A stretch of DNA of 64,000 nucleotides from CAZWCE01 sp964632505 (GTDB taxonomy: Bacteria > Planctomycetota > Planctomycetia > Pirellulales > Thermoguttaceae), in NCBI GenBank assembly GCA_964632505.1, contig CAZWCE010000001.1, positions 248,001 through 312,000 of the forward strand. The letters run 5' to 3'. Below, piece after piece: positions 26,867 to 36,287 of the stretch. Position 1 is the first letter of the stretch. The number at the start of each line of letters is the position of its first letter. The position numbers were made by a program, and so were the translations under genes. Below the pieces are notes generated by a model that was not told the DNA's origin, ran no database searches, and saw only the letters and a program-made list of their open reading frames with translations.

Positions 26867-27871
26867 TCAAGCGGTGGCTTCTTCGAGCTTCAGGAGCCCC
26901 GGCGGTTCGGTGCCCTGCACGAACGCATCGATGTTCTCGAACGTCTTTTCGGCGATCTGCGTCATCGCTTCGTGCGTGAAGAACGCCTGGTGGGAGGTGA
27001 CCATCACATTGGGAAACGAGAGCAACCGCGCGATGGTGTCGTCCTGGATGACCCGCGTCGAAAAGTCCTCGAAAAACAGGTCGCCTTCCTCCTCGTAGAC
27101 ATCGATGCCGAGATAGCCGACCTTCCCTGATTTCAGGCGTGGAATCACCGCCTCGGTGTCGACCAACGCGCCGCGACTGGTGTTGATGAGCATCATCCCG
27201 TCGCGCATTTGATCCAGAGCGTCCGAGTCGATCATGTGATGGGTCTCGGGAGTCAGCGGGCAGTGCAGCGTGATGATGTCGCTCTCGGCGAACAGTTCCT
27301 CGAGCTCGACGTACTTGCCGATCTTCTTGACCTCGTCGTTCGGGTAAAGGTCGTAGGCGAGGATCTTGCAACCGAAACCGGCCAGGGTTTGGGCGACCCG
27401 CGTGCCGATCTTCCCGGTCCCCACGACACCGACCGTTTTCAAATCGAGGTCGAATCCGAGCAGTCCTTCGATGGAGAAGTTGCCGTCGCGTGTGCGATTG
27501 TAGGCCTTGTAAAGCTTGCGGCCCAGAGCGAGAATCAGCCCGATGGTGTGCTCGGAGACGGAATTCGGCGAATAGGCCGGAACCCGAGTCACCGTCATGC
27601 CGGCCTCCCGGCAGGCCTTCAGGTCGACGTTGTTGTAGCCCGCACAGCGCATCGCGATCAGTCGCGTATTGCCTTCGGATAGTTTGTGGACGACGTTGCC
27701 TTTGAGTTCGTCGTTGACGAAGCAACAGACGGCGTCGTACTCCTCGGCCAGCCGCACCGTTTTGCAGGAGAGCTTCGCTTCGTAGAAGTCGAGCGAGTAC
27801 GAGTATGTTTCGTTCGCTTTCCGGAGAAATTCGCGGTCGTACGATTTCGTGCTGAAGACACCGATATTCAT
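26867..27871 (-). CDS. D-2-hydroxyacid dehydrogenase (D-lactate dehydrogenase type)
   Basis: A 334-residue NAD-dependent dehydrogenase of the D-isomer 2-hydroxyacid family, closest to fermentative LdhA: 'AMRCAGYNNVDL', 'VPAYSPNSVSEHTIGLIL', the Rossmann 'GVVGTGKIG', 'INTSRGALVDT' with the Arg, and 'VMVTSHQAFFT' with the catalytic His. It reduces pyruvate to D-lactate in the cytoplasm. The start at 27871 gives the normal N-terminus ('MNIGVFSTKSYD'); upstream frame is not conserved. A strong promoter lies about 155 bases upstream. Confidence 0.92.
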   Translation of the reverse strand: MNIGVFSTKSYDREFLRKANETYSYSLDFYEAKLSCKTVRLAEEYDAVCCFVNDELKGNVVHKLSEGNTRLIAMRCAGYNNVDLKACREAGMTVTRVPAYSPNSVSEHTIGLILALGRKLYKAYNRTRDGNFSIEGLLGFDLDLKTVGVVGTGKIGTRVAQTLAGFGCKILAYDLYPNDEVKKIGKYVELEELFAESDIITLHCPLTPETHHMIDSDALDQMRDGMMLINTSRGALVDTEAVIPRLKSGKVGYLGIDVYEEEGDLFFEDFSTRVIQDDTIARLLSFPNVMVTSHQAFFTHEAMTQIAEKTFENIDAFVQGTEPPGLLKLEEATA

Positions 27872-28026
27872 GGGCGTTCTCGCTTTCTTGTCAAGAATTC
27901 GCGGTTTGCCGATTCGGGAACCCCAGCGATGATGCCGTCCCCCCCACATGAGAGTCGGTCACTTGCGGCCGGCTCACTTGAAAGAGGCCAAAGGCTTCGC
28001 GGGGATGATTTCCACAAGGCAAAATG

Positions 28027-28056
28027 ATTATAGAGGTGATGCCCGGCGGGGATCAA
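28027..28056 (-). promoter_or_regulatory. Sigma-70-type promoter for the D-lactate dehydrogenase gene
   Basis: On the minus strand TTGATC (28056-28051), an 18-base spacer and a perfect TATAAT (28032-28027). It gives a leader of about 150 bases. Confidence 0.5.
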
Positions 28057-28112
28057 TCGGGGGCGCATTCCCTCGAAGCCGAGATTCGCAGAGGGAGAGG
28101 AAGCAAGTGGGA

Positions 28113-28547
28113 TCACCCCGGGCCCTTCGCGGGACGCTCTTTCTCGAAGACGAGCACGTTTCCCTTCTCGTTGTAACAGACCCGCGTCATGTAGGAGTGG
28201 ATCAGAAGAACGCCACGTCCGGATTCTCTCAAGAGATTCTCCGGATCGCAGGGATCGGGGAGCGAACCGGGATCGAAACCGGGGCCTTCGTCGCGGATTT
28301 CAACCCGGAGCAGATCCCGCGTCAGACAGCAACGGAGGTGAACTTTTTTAAGAGGATCGCAGCAATTGCCATGGCGGATGGCGTTGTTGACGCCTTCTTC
28401 GAGCGCCATATGAATGCCGAAGAAGTCCTTCTCGGGCCAGCGGACCTTCCGAAGTTGGCGGAGGATCTCTTCGATGACCGGATGTCCCGAACCCGGTTGG
28501 CTGGGAAGAGAGCACTCGAACGTCCATTTCTTCGGGCTCACCGTCAT
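28113..28547 (-). CDS. Anti-sigma factor serine kinase, RsbW/SpoIIAB-like
   Basis: A 144-residue GHKL-type ATP-binding protein of the RsbW/SpoIIAB class. The N box 'ALEEGVNNAIRHGN' is at about residues 48-61, the G1 box 'IRDEGPGF' at 84-91, and the G2 box 'SGRGVLLIHSYM' at 109-120. Such kinases bind a sigma factor or other partner and phosphorylate a STAS antagonist. Its STAS partner gene lies 78 bases upstream on the same strand, making a classical partner-switching pair, although no sigma factor is encoded nearby. GGAAGG precedes the ATG at 28547. Confidence 0.88.
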   Translation of the reverse strand: MTVSPKKWTFECSLPSQPGSGHPVIEEILRQLRKVRWPEKDFFGIHMALEEGVNNAIRHGNCCDPLKKVHLRCCLTRDLLRVEIRDEGPGFDPGSLPDPCDPENLLRESGRGVLLIHSYMTRVCYNEKGNVLVFEKERPAKGPG

Positions 28548-28625
28548 GCGAAGATCCTTCCCATGGGGATTCGGTGGTGGACCGGCGAACAGAGCGCAAC
28601 CGCAAGGACCACCTCGCCGGCATGA

Positions 28626-28982
28626 TCAATCCTGCAAGGCGTTGAGTCCTTCCGACTCGTTTTTGGCAATCGTGAAGACGCGGTCCAGGTGCGTGATTTG
28701 GAAAACCTCGAGGATATCCTGGGGAATGCTGCACAGCACGATCTTCGCGCCTTGCTGGTTCGCCTTTTTGTTCAGCGTGATCAGCTTGCCCAAGGCGGAA
28801 CTCGACATGAACTGCAGCCCCGTGAAATTCAAAAGGATTTTCTTGTCCTTTTCTTCCTCGATCAGGCGATAAAGTTGGATGCCCCAATCATGAATCACGA
28901 TGTCTTCGATGAGTTTCTGGTCCAGAAAATGGACGACCCGAACATCACCAACTTTTTTGACTTTCAAACGGGTTTCGGCCAT
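28626..28982 (-). CDS. STAS-domain anti-anti-sigma factor
   Basis: A 118-residue single STAS domain, the SpoIIAA/RsbV fold. The loop 'LQFMSSSALGKLI' (residues 56-68) contains the phosphorylatable serine, with Ser62 at the position of SpoIIAA Ser58. Most homologues have Asp two places before it; here Ser60 stands there, so the site is slightly unusual. The protein likely binds the RsbW-like kinase encoded just downstream and releases its target when unphosphorylated. A GGAG about ten bases before the ATG is the ribosome binding site. Confidence 0.9.
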   Translation of the reverse strand: MAETRLKVKKVGDVRVVHFLDQKLIEDIVIHDWGIQLYRLIEEEKDKKILLNFTGLQFMSSSALGKLITLNKKANQQGAKIVLCSIPQDILEVFQITHLDRVFTIAKNESEGLNALQD

Positions 28983-29553
28983 GTAAGTGAGCTCCTACTC
29001 TGGAAAAAGAACATCCGAGGACACCTTGGTCGTCTGTACATCGTCCCCCGTGTCCCGAGGAACCGGGGCCACTACGCCAAGTGTCGGGATAAGTCGGACG
29101 CAAGAGGGGAAAAACGCGCGAGACTCCGCCGACTTTCTCCTCCTCGCCGACTCGTTATACCATATTTGAACGCATCGGTCATCCGTTTTCAAGCAAAATC
29201 CTCTCCCGCGAAGGGCAAATAAATTTCTTGTTCGGACGAAGAATGATCCAGTGCGCCTTTGCAGGGCTTCAAAACGCGATAAGATGGACGATATAGAAAA
29301 AACACGCCTTCTTCGCGGGCGATGGTCTCCAAGGGAACCCCTCATCATTCGCCGAAAAAGGAACGATTACGTCGACTTTTCGGGCCGGTGTGGTGAAAAA
29401 ATTCAAAAAGTCCTATAATATTATAAATGAATCGCATCGTTCCGTCCGCCGAGAAGGGCATTTGCCCACGGCGCGGCCTCATCGGAGGCGACCATCGGAC
29501 GAGGGTTCCGGCGGGAGGCGATTTTTCAGATCCACCACTCCAGGAGATGAACC
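28983..29553. other. Divergent intergenic region
   Basis: About 570 bases with no supported gene. A plus-strand TATAAT at 29414-29419 could be the -10 for the aldo/keto reductase gene, but the -35 region (TGGTGA) is poor. The minus-strand promoter of the STAS-kinase pair must also lie here, but I could not identify it. Confidence 0.35.
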
Positions 29554-30453
29554 ATGACCGAACATACACGACGCAATTTTCTCAAAGGAGTCTCCTCGAC
29601 TGCGCTGGCGGCCGGGGCAATTCACACGTGGCCACGCGATGCGAAAAGCGAAGCACCGCAAAAACGACCGCATTACACCAAGATGGTCGGCGATGTGCCG
29701 GCCGTGAAATTGGGAAACACCTCCCTGGAAACGACGCTCTTGGGCGTGGGAACCGGCACCCACAGCGGCAACGATTTCCTGAATTTGGGCCAAGCCGGCT
29801 TCGTCGACCTGATGCATTACGCCTTCGACCGGGGGATCCGCTATATCGACACCGCCGACAACTACCGTACCCACCTGTTCGTCCGTTTCGCCATGCAGGG
29901 CTACCCCCGCGACGAATTCTTCATCCAGACGAAAACGCCCTCGCGCCACCCGGAGGTGGTCAAGGCCGATCTGAATCGCTATCGACGCGAACTGAAGACC
30001 GACTACCTCGACTCGGTGCTCATGCACTGCATGCGCGACGGCGGCTGGCCCGGCGATATGCGACCGGTGCTCGATGTGTTGCTCGAGGAGAAGGAAAAGG
30101 GCCGCATCAAGTCGGTCGGCGTTTCCTGCCACGGTTTCGAGCCTCTGCTCTCCACGCTCGATGTAAAGGAGCTCGACATCAACCTGGTCCGCATCAATCC
30201 CTTCCAGCTCAAAATGGACGGTCCCTGCGATGAGGTGGTCCCGATCTGCGAAAAGAACGCCCGGCGGGGGCTCGGCATGATCGGCATGAAGATCTTCGGG
30301 GAGAGCGGCCTGAAAACGCCGGAAGAGCGATACGAGTCGCTCAAGTACGTGATGAATCTCGGCTGCATCGACTGCTTCACCATCGGGTTCACCGAGAAGT
30401 CGCAGATCGACGAGACGATCGACATGGTCCACCAAATCCGGGCAGAGGCGTAA
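29554..30453 (+). CDS. Tat-exported aldo/keto reductase
   Basis: A 299-residue aldo/keto reductase carrying an N-terminal twin-arginine signal: Arg6-Arg7 in 'TRRNFLKG' followed by an alanine-rich core. The barrel keeps the catalytic tetrad: Asp99 and Tyr104 in 'YIDTADNY', Lys127 in 'IQTKTP' and His158 in 'VLMHCM'. These enzymes reduce carbonyls using NADPH; the Tat signal suggests folding with cofactor before export, a pattern common in planctomycetes. GGAG lies before the ATG at 29554. The substrate is unknown. DUF502 follows on the same strand after about 200 bases. Confidence 0.88.
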   Translation: MTEHTRRNFLKGVSSTALAAGAIHTWPRDAKSEAPQKRPHYTKMVGDVPAVKLGNTSLETTLLGVGTGTHSGNDFLNLGQAGFVDLMHYAFDRGIRYIDTADNYRTHLFVRFAMQGYPRDEFFIQTKTPSRHPEVVKADLNRYRRELKTDYLDSVLMHCMRDGGWPGDMRPVLDVLLEEKEKGRIKSVGVSCHGFEPLLSTLDVKELDINLVRINPFQLKMDGPCDEVVPICEKNARRGLGMIGMKIFGESGLKTPEERYESLKYVMNLGCIDCFTIGFTEKSQIDETIDMVHQIRAEA

Positions 30454-30660
30454 CCCGGGCAGCACCGGGCGACGTGCCTTTTTCCATCTCGGTCCCGGCG
30501 ACAACGGAGAGCCCGTGCCCCTCTTTCCGGTCGACCTTCACCCGGCTCGAGGAAATGGTCTGGGCGAAATGTCGATCGCAAGCTATAGTAGTAAGAGTAT
30601 GTCTTGCCGCCGCAAGACGTTCTCTCCGCCCTTTCTCTTTTTTTTCGACGACGAAACATC

Positions 30661-31728
30661 ATGGATTTCCAAACGAATAAGCCCCCCACTTCTTCCGAAA
30701 TGCTCAAGGCGCAAGTCGCCTCCGGCAAAGGCAAGGACCGCCCCTTTCGCGCTGCTGTTCTGGGCGGACTCGCCGTGGTGCTGCCGCCGTTGTTGACGGT
30801 GGTGATTTTCGTCTGGGTCGGGGCCACGGTCAGCGATTACGTCATCGAACCGGTCTACACGGGAACGCAAGACATCCTTTCCTGGGTCCTCCGCGACGAG
30901 TTGCACATCGGCGATCTCCCCGAAGAGCAACACGGCCAGGGGACGGTGATGCATCAGGGTCGACAATACACCCGGGTGAACGAGAACATCTACGTGCCCG
31001 ATCACGTCTACACGACCGTCAAAGAACACGCCGGCAAGGCCCCCATGCCGACCACCGCAACGGCCGTGTATCACCGTTACGTGCAGTTGACCTACTTGCG
31101 GCCCTACCTGTTCATTCCGTTCCTTTTCGTCGTCTTCGTGTTCCTGCTGTACCTGGTCGGGAAACTCATTTCCGCCGGGATGGGCCGATTCTTCTGGCGG
31201 CATTTCGAGCAGGGGGTCGAACGGGTGCCGCTGGTCCGCAACGTGTACGGGGCGGTCAAGCAGGTGAGCGATTTCGTTCTCGCCGAACGGGAGATCGAGT
31301 ATTCGCGCGTCGTGGCGATCGAGTGGCCCCGAAAGGGGATCTGGACGCTGGCCATGGTCACCGGGCAGAGCATGTCCGACATCGAGGCGGCCGCCAACGA
31401 GCCGGTCTACTCGGTGCTCGTGCCTACTTCGCCGATGCCCATGACCGGCTTCACCATCACCGTCAAGAAGAGCGAGACGATCGACCTGAACATTTCGATC
31501 GATCAAGCCATCCAGTTCATCGTCAGTTGCGGCGTGGTGGTCCCCATCCAACAGGTCCGCAACGGCACCGTCTATCCCGACGGGCATACCTCCGAACCCT
31601 CGTATTCTTCGCAGGAGACGGACCAAGTCGAACCGGTTCCCGGCATCCCGAAATCCGAAGGGACGGACGACCCGCCGGAAACCTCCCGGGACGAGTCTCC
31701 CCCCTCGGAAACCCCCTCCCGGTCATGA
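30661..31728 (+). CDS. DUF502-family membrane protein
   Basis: A 355-residue protein with two main hydrophobic segments (about residues 31-58 and 149-172). It matches the DUF502 family: 'PFRAAVLGGLAVVLPPLLTV' at the first helix, 'GRFFWRHFEQGVERVPLVRNVYG' after the second, then the conserved soluble core 'VVAIEWPRKGIWTLAMVTG' and 'VPTSPMPMTGF'. An acidic proline-rich tail (residues about 310-355) is extra. Function is unknown. The ATG at 30661 is chosen because an earlier in-frame start adds residues that do not fit the family. The sugar kinase gene follows 88 bases later, so co-transcription is possible. Confidence 0.85.
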   Translation: MDFQTNKPPTSSEMLKAQVASGKGKDRPFRAAVLGGLAVVLPPLLTVVIFVWVGATVSDYVIEPVYTGTQDILSWVLRDELHIGDLPEEQHGQGTVMHQGRQYTRVNENIYVPDHVYTTVKEHAGKAPMPTTATAVYHRYVQLTYLRPYLFIPFLFVVFVFLLYLVGKLISAGMGRFFWRHFEQGVERVPLVRNVYGAVKQVSDFVLAEREIEYSRVVAIEWPRKGIWTLAMVTGQSMSDIEAAANEPVYSVLVPTSPMPMTGFTITVKKSETIDLNISIDQAIQFIVSCGVVVPIQQVRNGTVYPDGHTSEPSYSSQETDQVEPVPGIPKSEGTDDPPETSRDESPPSETPSRS

Positions 31729-31816
31729 CGGCCGCGAGGATCCCCCGCAGCGCGATGCCGCCGAAGCAATCATCGATCCTAAGGCCGCTTTCGTCTTCGA
31801 CGGAGAACCCGCGACC

Positions 31817-32824
31817 ATGCAATTGATTCGACGTTTCGCCTACGCCCGGGCCGGACTGCTCGGCAACCCTTCCGACGGCTATCACGGAAAAACGATCTCC
31901 GTGATCGTCCGTAACTTCCGCGCGCAGGTCGCCCTCTACGAATGGGATCGATTGGAAATCGTCCAGAGTTCCCAGGACGAGGGCGAATTTTCCAGCATCG
32001 AGAAGCTCGTGCAGGACGTCCGTCTGCACGGCTACTACGGCGGCATCCGGCTCATCAAGGCGACGATCAAGAAATTCTTCGAATACTGCCGCCGCTTCGG
32101 ACACGGCCTGCACGATCGGAATTTTTCCATCCGCTACGAGAGCAACATCCCCCGCCAAGTCGGCCTGGCCGGTTCCAGCGCCATCATCGTCGCCACGCTC
32201 CGCGCCCTCTCCACCTTCTACAATATCCAAATCCCCCGCGAAGTCTTCCCATCGCTGGTCCTCTCGGTCGAACGGGAGGAACTGAACATTTCGGCAGGTC
32301 TCCAGGACCGCGTCATCCAGGTCTACGAGGGGCTCGTCTTCATGGACTTCTCCCACGAGGCGATGCGGACCATCACCGGCCTGGAGTGCGGGCGGTACGA
32401 GCCGCTCGATCCGGCGCTCCTTCCCCCGATCTACCTCGCCTACTCGACCGACACCAGCGAGCCGACCGAGGTGTTCCACAATCGCTTGAAGCAGCGGTTC
32501 GAGATGGGCGAGCCGGAGGTGGTCGACGCGATGCGGCGGTTCGCCGAACTGGCCCAGCTCGGGCGCAAGGCGATTCTCGAGCAGAACGCTCTGGAGCTGG
32601 CCCGACTGATCGACGCCAACTTCGATCTCCGCTGTTCGCTCTGCCGGTTGCCGGAGAAGCACCTGGAGATGGTGCACCGGGCCCGGGAGGTCGGCGCCAG
32701 CGCGAAGTTCGCCGGCAGCGGGGGTTGCATCATCGGCACCTACCCCGACGAAGACGCCTACCGGCGATTGCAACAGGTCCTCGGCGAGATCTCCTGCCGC
32801 GTGCTCCGCCCCGACATCGCGTGA
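31817..32824 (+). CDS. GHMP-family kinase (glucuronokinase-like)
   Basis: A 335-residue GHMP small-molecule kinase. The N-terminal 'ARAGLLGNPSDGYHGK' resembles plant glucuronokinase and related bacterial sugar 1-kinases. The phosphate-binding loop is 'RQVGLAGSSAIIVA' (residues 113-126), and the C-terminal 'GASAKFAGSGGCIIGTY' is the third GHMP motif. It would phosphorylate the anomeric hydroxyl of a sugar or sugar acid in the cytoplasm, feeding nucleotide-sugar synthesis. The ATG at 31817 follows a GGAGAA about ten bases upstream. The exact sugar cannot be fixed from sequence. Confidence 0.8.
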   Translation: MQLIRRFAYARAGLLGNPSDGYHGKTISVIVRNFRAQVALYEWDRLEIVQSSQDEGEFSSIEKLVQDVRLHGYYGGIRLIKATIKKFFEYCRRFGHGLHDRNFSIRYESNIPRQVGLAGSSAIIVATLRALSTFYNIQIPREVFPSLVLSVEREELNISAGLQDRVIQVYEGLVFMDFSHEAMRTITGLECGRYEPLDPALLPPIYLAYSTDTSEPTEVFHNRLKQRFEMGEPEVVDAMRRFAELAQLGRKAILEQNALELARLIDANFDLRCSLCRLPEKHLEMVHRAREVGASAKFAGSGGCIIGTYPDEDAYRRLQQVLGEISCRVLRPDIA

Positions 32825-32843
32825 AAAGTCCGAGGGGAGCGTC

Positions 32844-34115
32844 TCACCTCAGCAGGTTGAAGACGTTGAAGACCATCAGCACGAGGATTCCGACGACCGC
32901 CAGGACGGTCGGCACCGGCACGCGGCCCACGTTGCCGGGGATGCGGAATCGATCGTTCTCGGGCACTTCCGGAAGCTGGAATCGGTGACGGATCAGCGCG
33001 ACGTTGGTCACCAGAAACACCAGGAAAATCAAGAAGTTGCTCAGCGAGGCGACCGTCCGCAAACTGCCGATGAGCATGAACAGGAAGACGAAAACCGCCG
33101 TGACCCCGACGGCGTAGACCGGCACGTTCAGCTTCTCGACGATGTGGGTGAGCCGCTTGAGCCAGTCGATGTCGGTATCGCGGGCGATGTCGAACATGAG
33201 CCGGGAGGTGCCCAGGATGTTGCTCAGGACCGTCTTGGAGGTGGCGAACAGGGCGACCACCACGAGCATGAACCCGCCGATTTGGCCGATCTTCTGATTG
33301 ACCACGTAGGCGAGCGGCCCGGAAGAGCCGGCCAGATCCTTCGCCCCAACGGCGCTGACGGTGCCCACGGCGATCAAAAGGTAGATCGCCAGCGCGGTGC
33401 CGCTGGCCAGCAGGACCCCCCGCGGAATATTCTTGCGCGGCTCCTTCGTCTCTTCGGCCATCTTGACCATGTCCTCGAAGCCGACGTAGCTGAAGAAGAT
33501 GAGCGCCCCGCCGACCAGCACGCCCGAAAAGCCGGTCTCGCCCCAGTGCAGCAGGTTCTCTTGGCCGATATCGGGCACGCAGAGCACCACGACCACCGCC
33601 AGCCCGAGCAGCGTGATGATCGTCGCCACGGCGTTGTAGTAGCTGCTGAACTTCACGCCGAGGAGGTTGAAGACGGTCATCAGCACGATCAGCAGTCCGG
33701 CGGAGAGACGCATCGGCCAGCCGATCAATCGGCCGAGGTAGTCGGCGAAGCTGATGGAAATGGCCGCCGCCGCGACGATGCCGGTGAAGATGACCATGAC
33801 TCCCAGCACCAGTGCCGCACCGTGGCCGAAGGTCCGTTTGACGTACTCGAAGCTGCCTCCGGCGTCGGGGTAATGGGCACTGAATTCGGCGTAGGCCATG
33901 GCGGAAAGGAAGGCGATGCCGCCGGCGATGAGGAACGAGAGCCAGAGCAGATTGCCGCTGGTCTTGGCCGCCTCGCCGATGATGGCATAAATGCCCGCCC
34001 CCAGCATGGTGCCCAGGCCGAAGAGATAGACGTCGACGAGGCTCAAATCGCGTTTCAGGCCCGCGGTGGGCGAAGGCTTCTTTTTCTGTTCCGGTCGCTT
34101 CGATGGTGGACTCAT
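32844..34115 (-). CDS. APC-superfamily amino acid permease
   Basis: A 423-residue transporter with about twelve helices of the amino acid-polyamine-organocation superfamily. 'FGLGTMLGAGIYAIIGEAA' is the substrate-binding first helix, 'AEFSAHYPDAGGSFEYVKRTFG' lies in helices 2-3, and 'FFSYVGFEDMVKMAEETKEPRKNIPRG' is the typical helix 6 and following loop. It probably imports amino acids by proton or sodium symport, or by exchange. Its tail lies 19 bases from the convergent kinase gene. A promoter precedes it. Confidence 0.92.
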   Translation of the reverse strand: MSPPSKRPEQKKKPSPTAGLKRDLSLVDVYLFGLGTMLGAGIYAIIGEAAKTSGNLLWLSFLIAGGIAFLSAMAYAEFSAHYPDAGGSFEYVKRTFGHGAALVLGVMVIFTGIVAAAAISISFADYLGRLIGWPMRLSAGLLIVLMTVFNLLGVKFSSYYNAVATIITLLGLAVVVVLCVPDIGQENLLHWGETGFSGVLVGGALIFFSYVGFEDMVKMAEETKEPRKNIPRGVLLASGTALAIYLLIAVGTVSAVGAKDLAGSSGPLAYVVNQKIGQIGGFMLVVVALFATSKTVLSNILGTSRLMFDIARDTDIDWLKRLTHIVEKLNVPVYAVGVTAVFVFLFMLIGSLRTVASLSNFLIFLVFLVTNVALIRHRFQLPEVPENDRFRIPGNVGRVPVPTVLAVVGILVLMVFNVFNLLR

Positions 34116-34157
34116 GAGTTGGATTCCTGGCGAGGTGATGTTGATATCTCTCAGGTC

Positions 34158-34185
34158 AGCATAGCGGAAAACCCGACTCCCTCAA
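34158..34185 (-). promoter_or_regulatory. Sigma-70-type promoter for the APC permease gene
   Basis: On the minus strand TTGAGG (34185-34180), a 16-base spacer and TATGCT (34163-34158), about 45 bases before the start. Confidence 0.45.
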
Positions 34186-34211
34186 GGGGTCGCTCTCTCC
34201 GCCTGGGGGAT

Positions 34212-34240
34212 TTGTCGCTCGGCTCGGTGGGGCATAGAAT
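34212..34240 (+). promoter_or_regulatory. Sigma-70-type promoter for the ygiQ gene
   Basis: TTGTCG, a 17-base spacer and TAGAAT lie about 70 bases before the YgiQ start. Confidence 0.5.
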
Positions 34241-34311
34241 GAAAGGATATCCGATTCGAGGCGAGAGGCGCCCTTCTCGCCGCTTCCCCCTTTGCCGACG
34301 GGACCGATGCG

Positions 34312-36246
34312 ATGTCCGACGCTCCTGCTCCTTTCTCTCCCCCGTTGCCGATGACGCCCGAAGAGGTCGACCAGCGCGGCTGGGACGCGGTCGATTGGGT
34401 GTTCGTCACCGGCGATGCGTACGTCGATCACCCGGCGTTCGCGGCGGGGCTGCTTGCGCGGGTCTTGGAATCGGAGGGATTTCGCGTGGCGGTACTCGCC
34501 CAGCCCAACTGGCATTCGTGCGACCCCTGGCGGCGGTTCGGTCGTCCTCGATTGGGATTCGCCGTGAGCGCGGGCAACATGGACTCGATGATCCACCACT
34601 ACACGGCCAGTCGCAAGGTCCGCAACGACGATCCCTACAGTCCCGGCGGGCGGATCGGGCTTCGGCCCGATCGGGCGTCGCTCGCGTACTGCCAGCGGGC
34701 GCGGGAGGCGTACCCGGGCGTTCCGGTCCTCCTCGGCGGGGTGGAGGCGAGTCTCCGTCGGCTGGCTCATTATGATTACTGGAGCAACAAGGTCCGCCGT
34801 TCGTTGCTCTTGGACGCGAAGGCCGATCTGTTGATCTATGGGATGGGCGAAGCGACGCTCGTCGAGGTGGCGCGCCGGCTCGCCGCGGGGCAGTCGCCGC
34901 GCGAGATGCGCGACCTGCGCGGGGTGGTCTATCGACTGGGGGCGAGCGAGGCGGTGCCGGAGGACGCGCGGACGGTGGCACTGCCGGAGTACGCCGCGGT
35001 GCGGGACGATCGTTACGCGTTCGCCGAGATGACGCGACTGGCGTACGAGCACCTCGATCCCCGGGGCGAGGTCCGCCTGGTGCAACGGCACGGGACGGAG
35101 GCGATCGTGGTCAATCCCCCGGCGCTGCCGCTCGACTCGGAAACCCTCGACCGCTACTACGAACTGCCGTTCACGCGGCGGGAGCATCCGGCGTATGGCG
35201 AGGAAAAGGTTCCGGCGCTGGAGGTGGTGCGGCACTCGATTCAGGTGGTCCGTGGTTGCGCCGGCGGCTGCGCGTTCTGTTCGCTCACCGCACATCAGGG
35301 CCGCGAATTGCGGAGTCGGAGCCGCGAGTCGGTCGTTCGGGAAGCGGAGCAAATGGTCGCCTCGCCCGATTTCCGGGGGACGATCACCGACCTCGGCGGT
35401 CCGACCGCCAACATGTACGGAATGGGCTGCCGGCGGCCCGACGATCGGGGACCCTGCCGGAGACAGAGCTGCTTGCATCCGGAAATCTGCCGGCACTTGC
35501 ATACCGACCACCGCCCGGCGATGGAGCTGATGGAGGCGGTCCGGAAGGTCGAGGGGGTCGATCGGGTTTTCATCGCCTCCGGCGTGCGGACCGACCTGGC
35601 CCAACGGAGCGAGGCGTATCTGAAGATGTTGCTCCGTCATCACGTGGGCGGTCATTTGAAGACGGCCCCCGAACATGTTTCGCCGGAAGTGCTCGATTTG
35701 ATGCACAAGCCGCCGATCGAGAATTACGACCGTTTCGCACGATGCTTCCAGAAGCTGACGCACCATGTCGGCAAACCGAAGCAATACCTGGTACCGTATT
35801 TTCTGGCGGGTCTTCCCGGCAGCGATCCGGCGGCAATGATCGAACTCGCCTGCTATTTGAAGCGAAACCGCCTTCGCCCTCGGCAGGTGCAGGATTTCAT
35901 TCCCGGTCCGTTCGATCCGGCGACCTGCATGTACCACACCGGACTCGACCCCATGACCGGTCGCGAGGTCTACGTACCCCGAGGGGGGCGCGAGCGTCGC
36001 ATGCAACGGGCACTGCTTCAATATTTTCTTCCGGAGAACGACCGGGAGGTCCGCGAGGCGCTGATCGAGGCGGGGCGGACCGACTTGATCGGGTCGGGGC
36101 CAAAGTGCCTCATTCCGGAGCGTCCTCCGAAGGGAGCGCGAAAAGGGACGCGGCGAAAAGCGCCCCGGGGCGCGAAGCACCGTCCGACCGGCAAACGCGG
36201 CGCGCCACCTCCCGGCAAGCCTCGTCCTCGAAAAAAGGGGCGTTAG
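34312..36246 (+). CDS. YgiQ-family radical SAM protein
   Basis: A 644-residue cytoplasmic radical SAM protein of the YgiQ (UPF0313) family. The iron-sulfur motif is CxxxCxxC: Cys316, Cys320 and Cys323 in 'RGCAGGCAFCSLT'. The N-terminal vitamin-B12-like domain is also typical: 'VFVTGDAYVDHPAF', 'GFRVAVLAQPNWH', 'FGRPRLGFAVSAGNMDSM', and 'GGVEASLRRLAHYDYW'. The C-terminus ends in a strongly basic proline/arginine/lysine-rich tail (last ~40 residues). The family's reaction is not established. It is probably transcribed alone. Confidence 0.92.
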   Translation: MSDAPAPFSPPLPMTPEEVDQRGWDAVDWVFVTGDAYVDHPAFAAGLLARVLESEGFRVAVLAQPNWHSCDPWRRFGRPRLGFAVSAGNMDSMIHHYTASRKVRNDDPYSPGGRIGLRPDRASLAYCQRAREAYPGVPVLLGGVEASLRRLAHYDYWSNKVRRSLLLDAKADLLIYGMGEATLVEVARRLAAGQSPREMRDLRGVVYRLGASEAVPEDARTVALPEYAAVRDDRYAFAEMTRLAYEHLDPRGEVRLVQRHGTEAIVVNPPALPLDSETLDRYYELPFTRREHPAYGEEKVPALEVVRHSIQVVRGCAGGCAFCSLTAHQGRELRSRSRESVVREAEQMVASPDFRGTITDLGGPTANMYGMGCRRPDDRGPCRRQSCLHPEICRHLHTDHRPAMELMEAVRKVEGVDRVFIASGVRTDLAQRSEAYLKMLLRHHVGGHLKTAPEHVSPEVLDLMHKPPIENYDRFARCFQKLTHHVGKPKQYLVPYFLAGLPGSDPAAMIELACYLKRNRLRPRQVQDFIPGPFDPATCMYHTGLDPMTGREVYVPRGGRERRMQRALLQYFLPENDREVREALIEAGRTDLIGSGPKCLIPERPPKGARKGTRRKAPRGAKHRPTGKRGAPPPGKPRPRKKGR

Positions 36247-36287
36247 CAGAGCGTTGCAACAAGCCGCCGTGCCCCTTCTCTGAGCGG

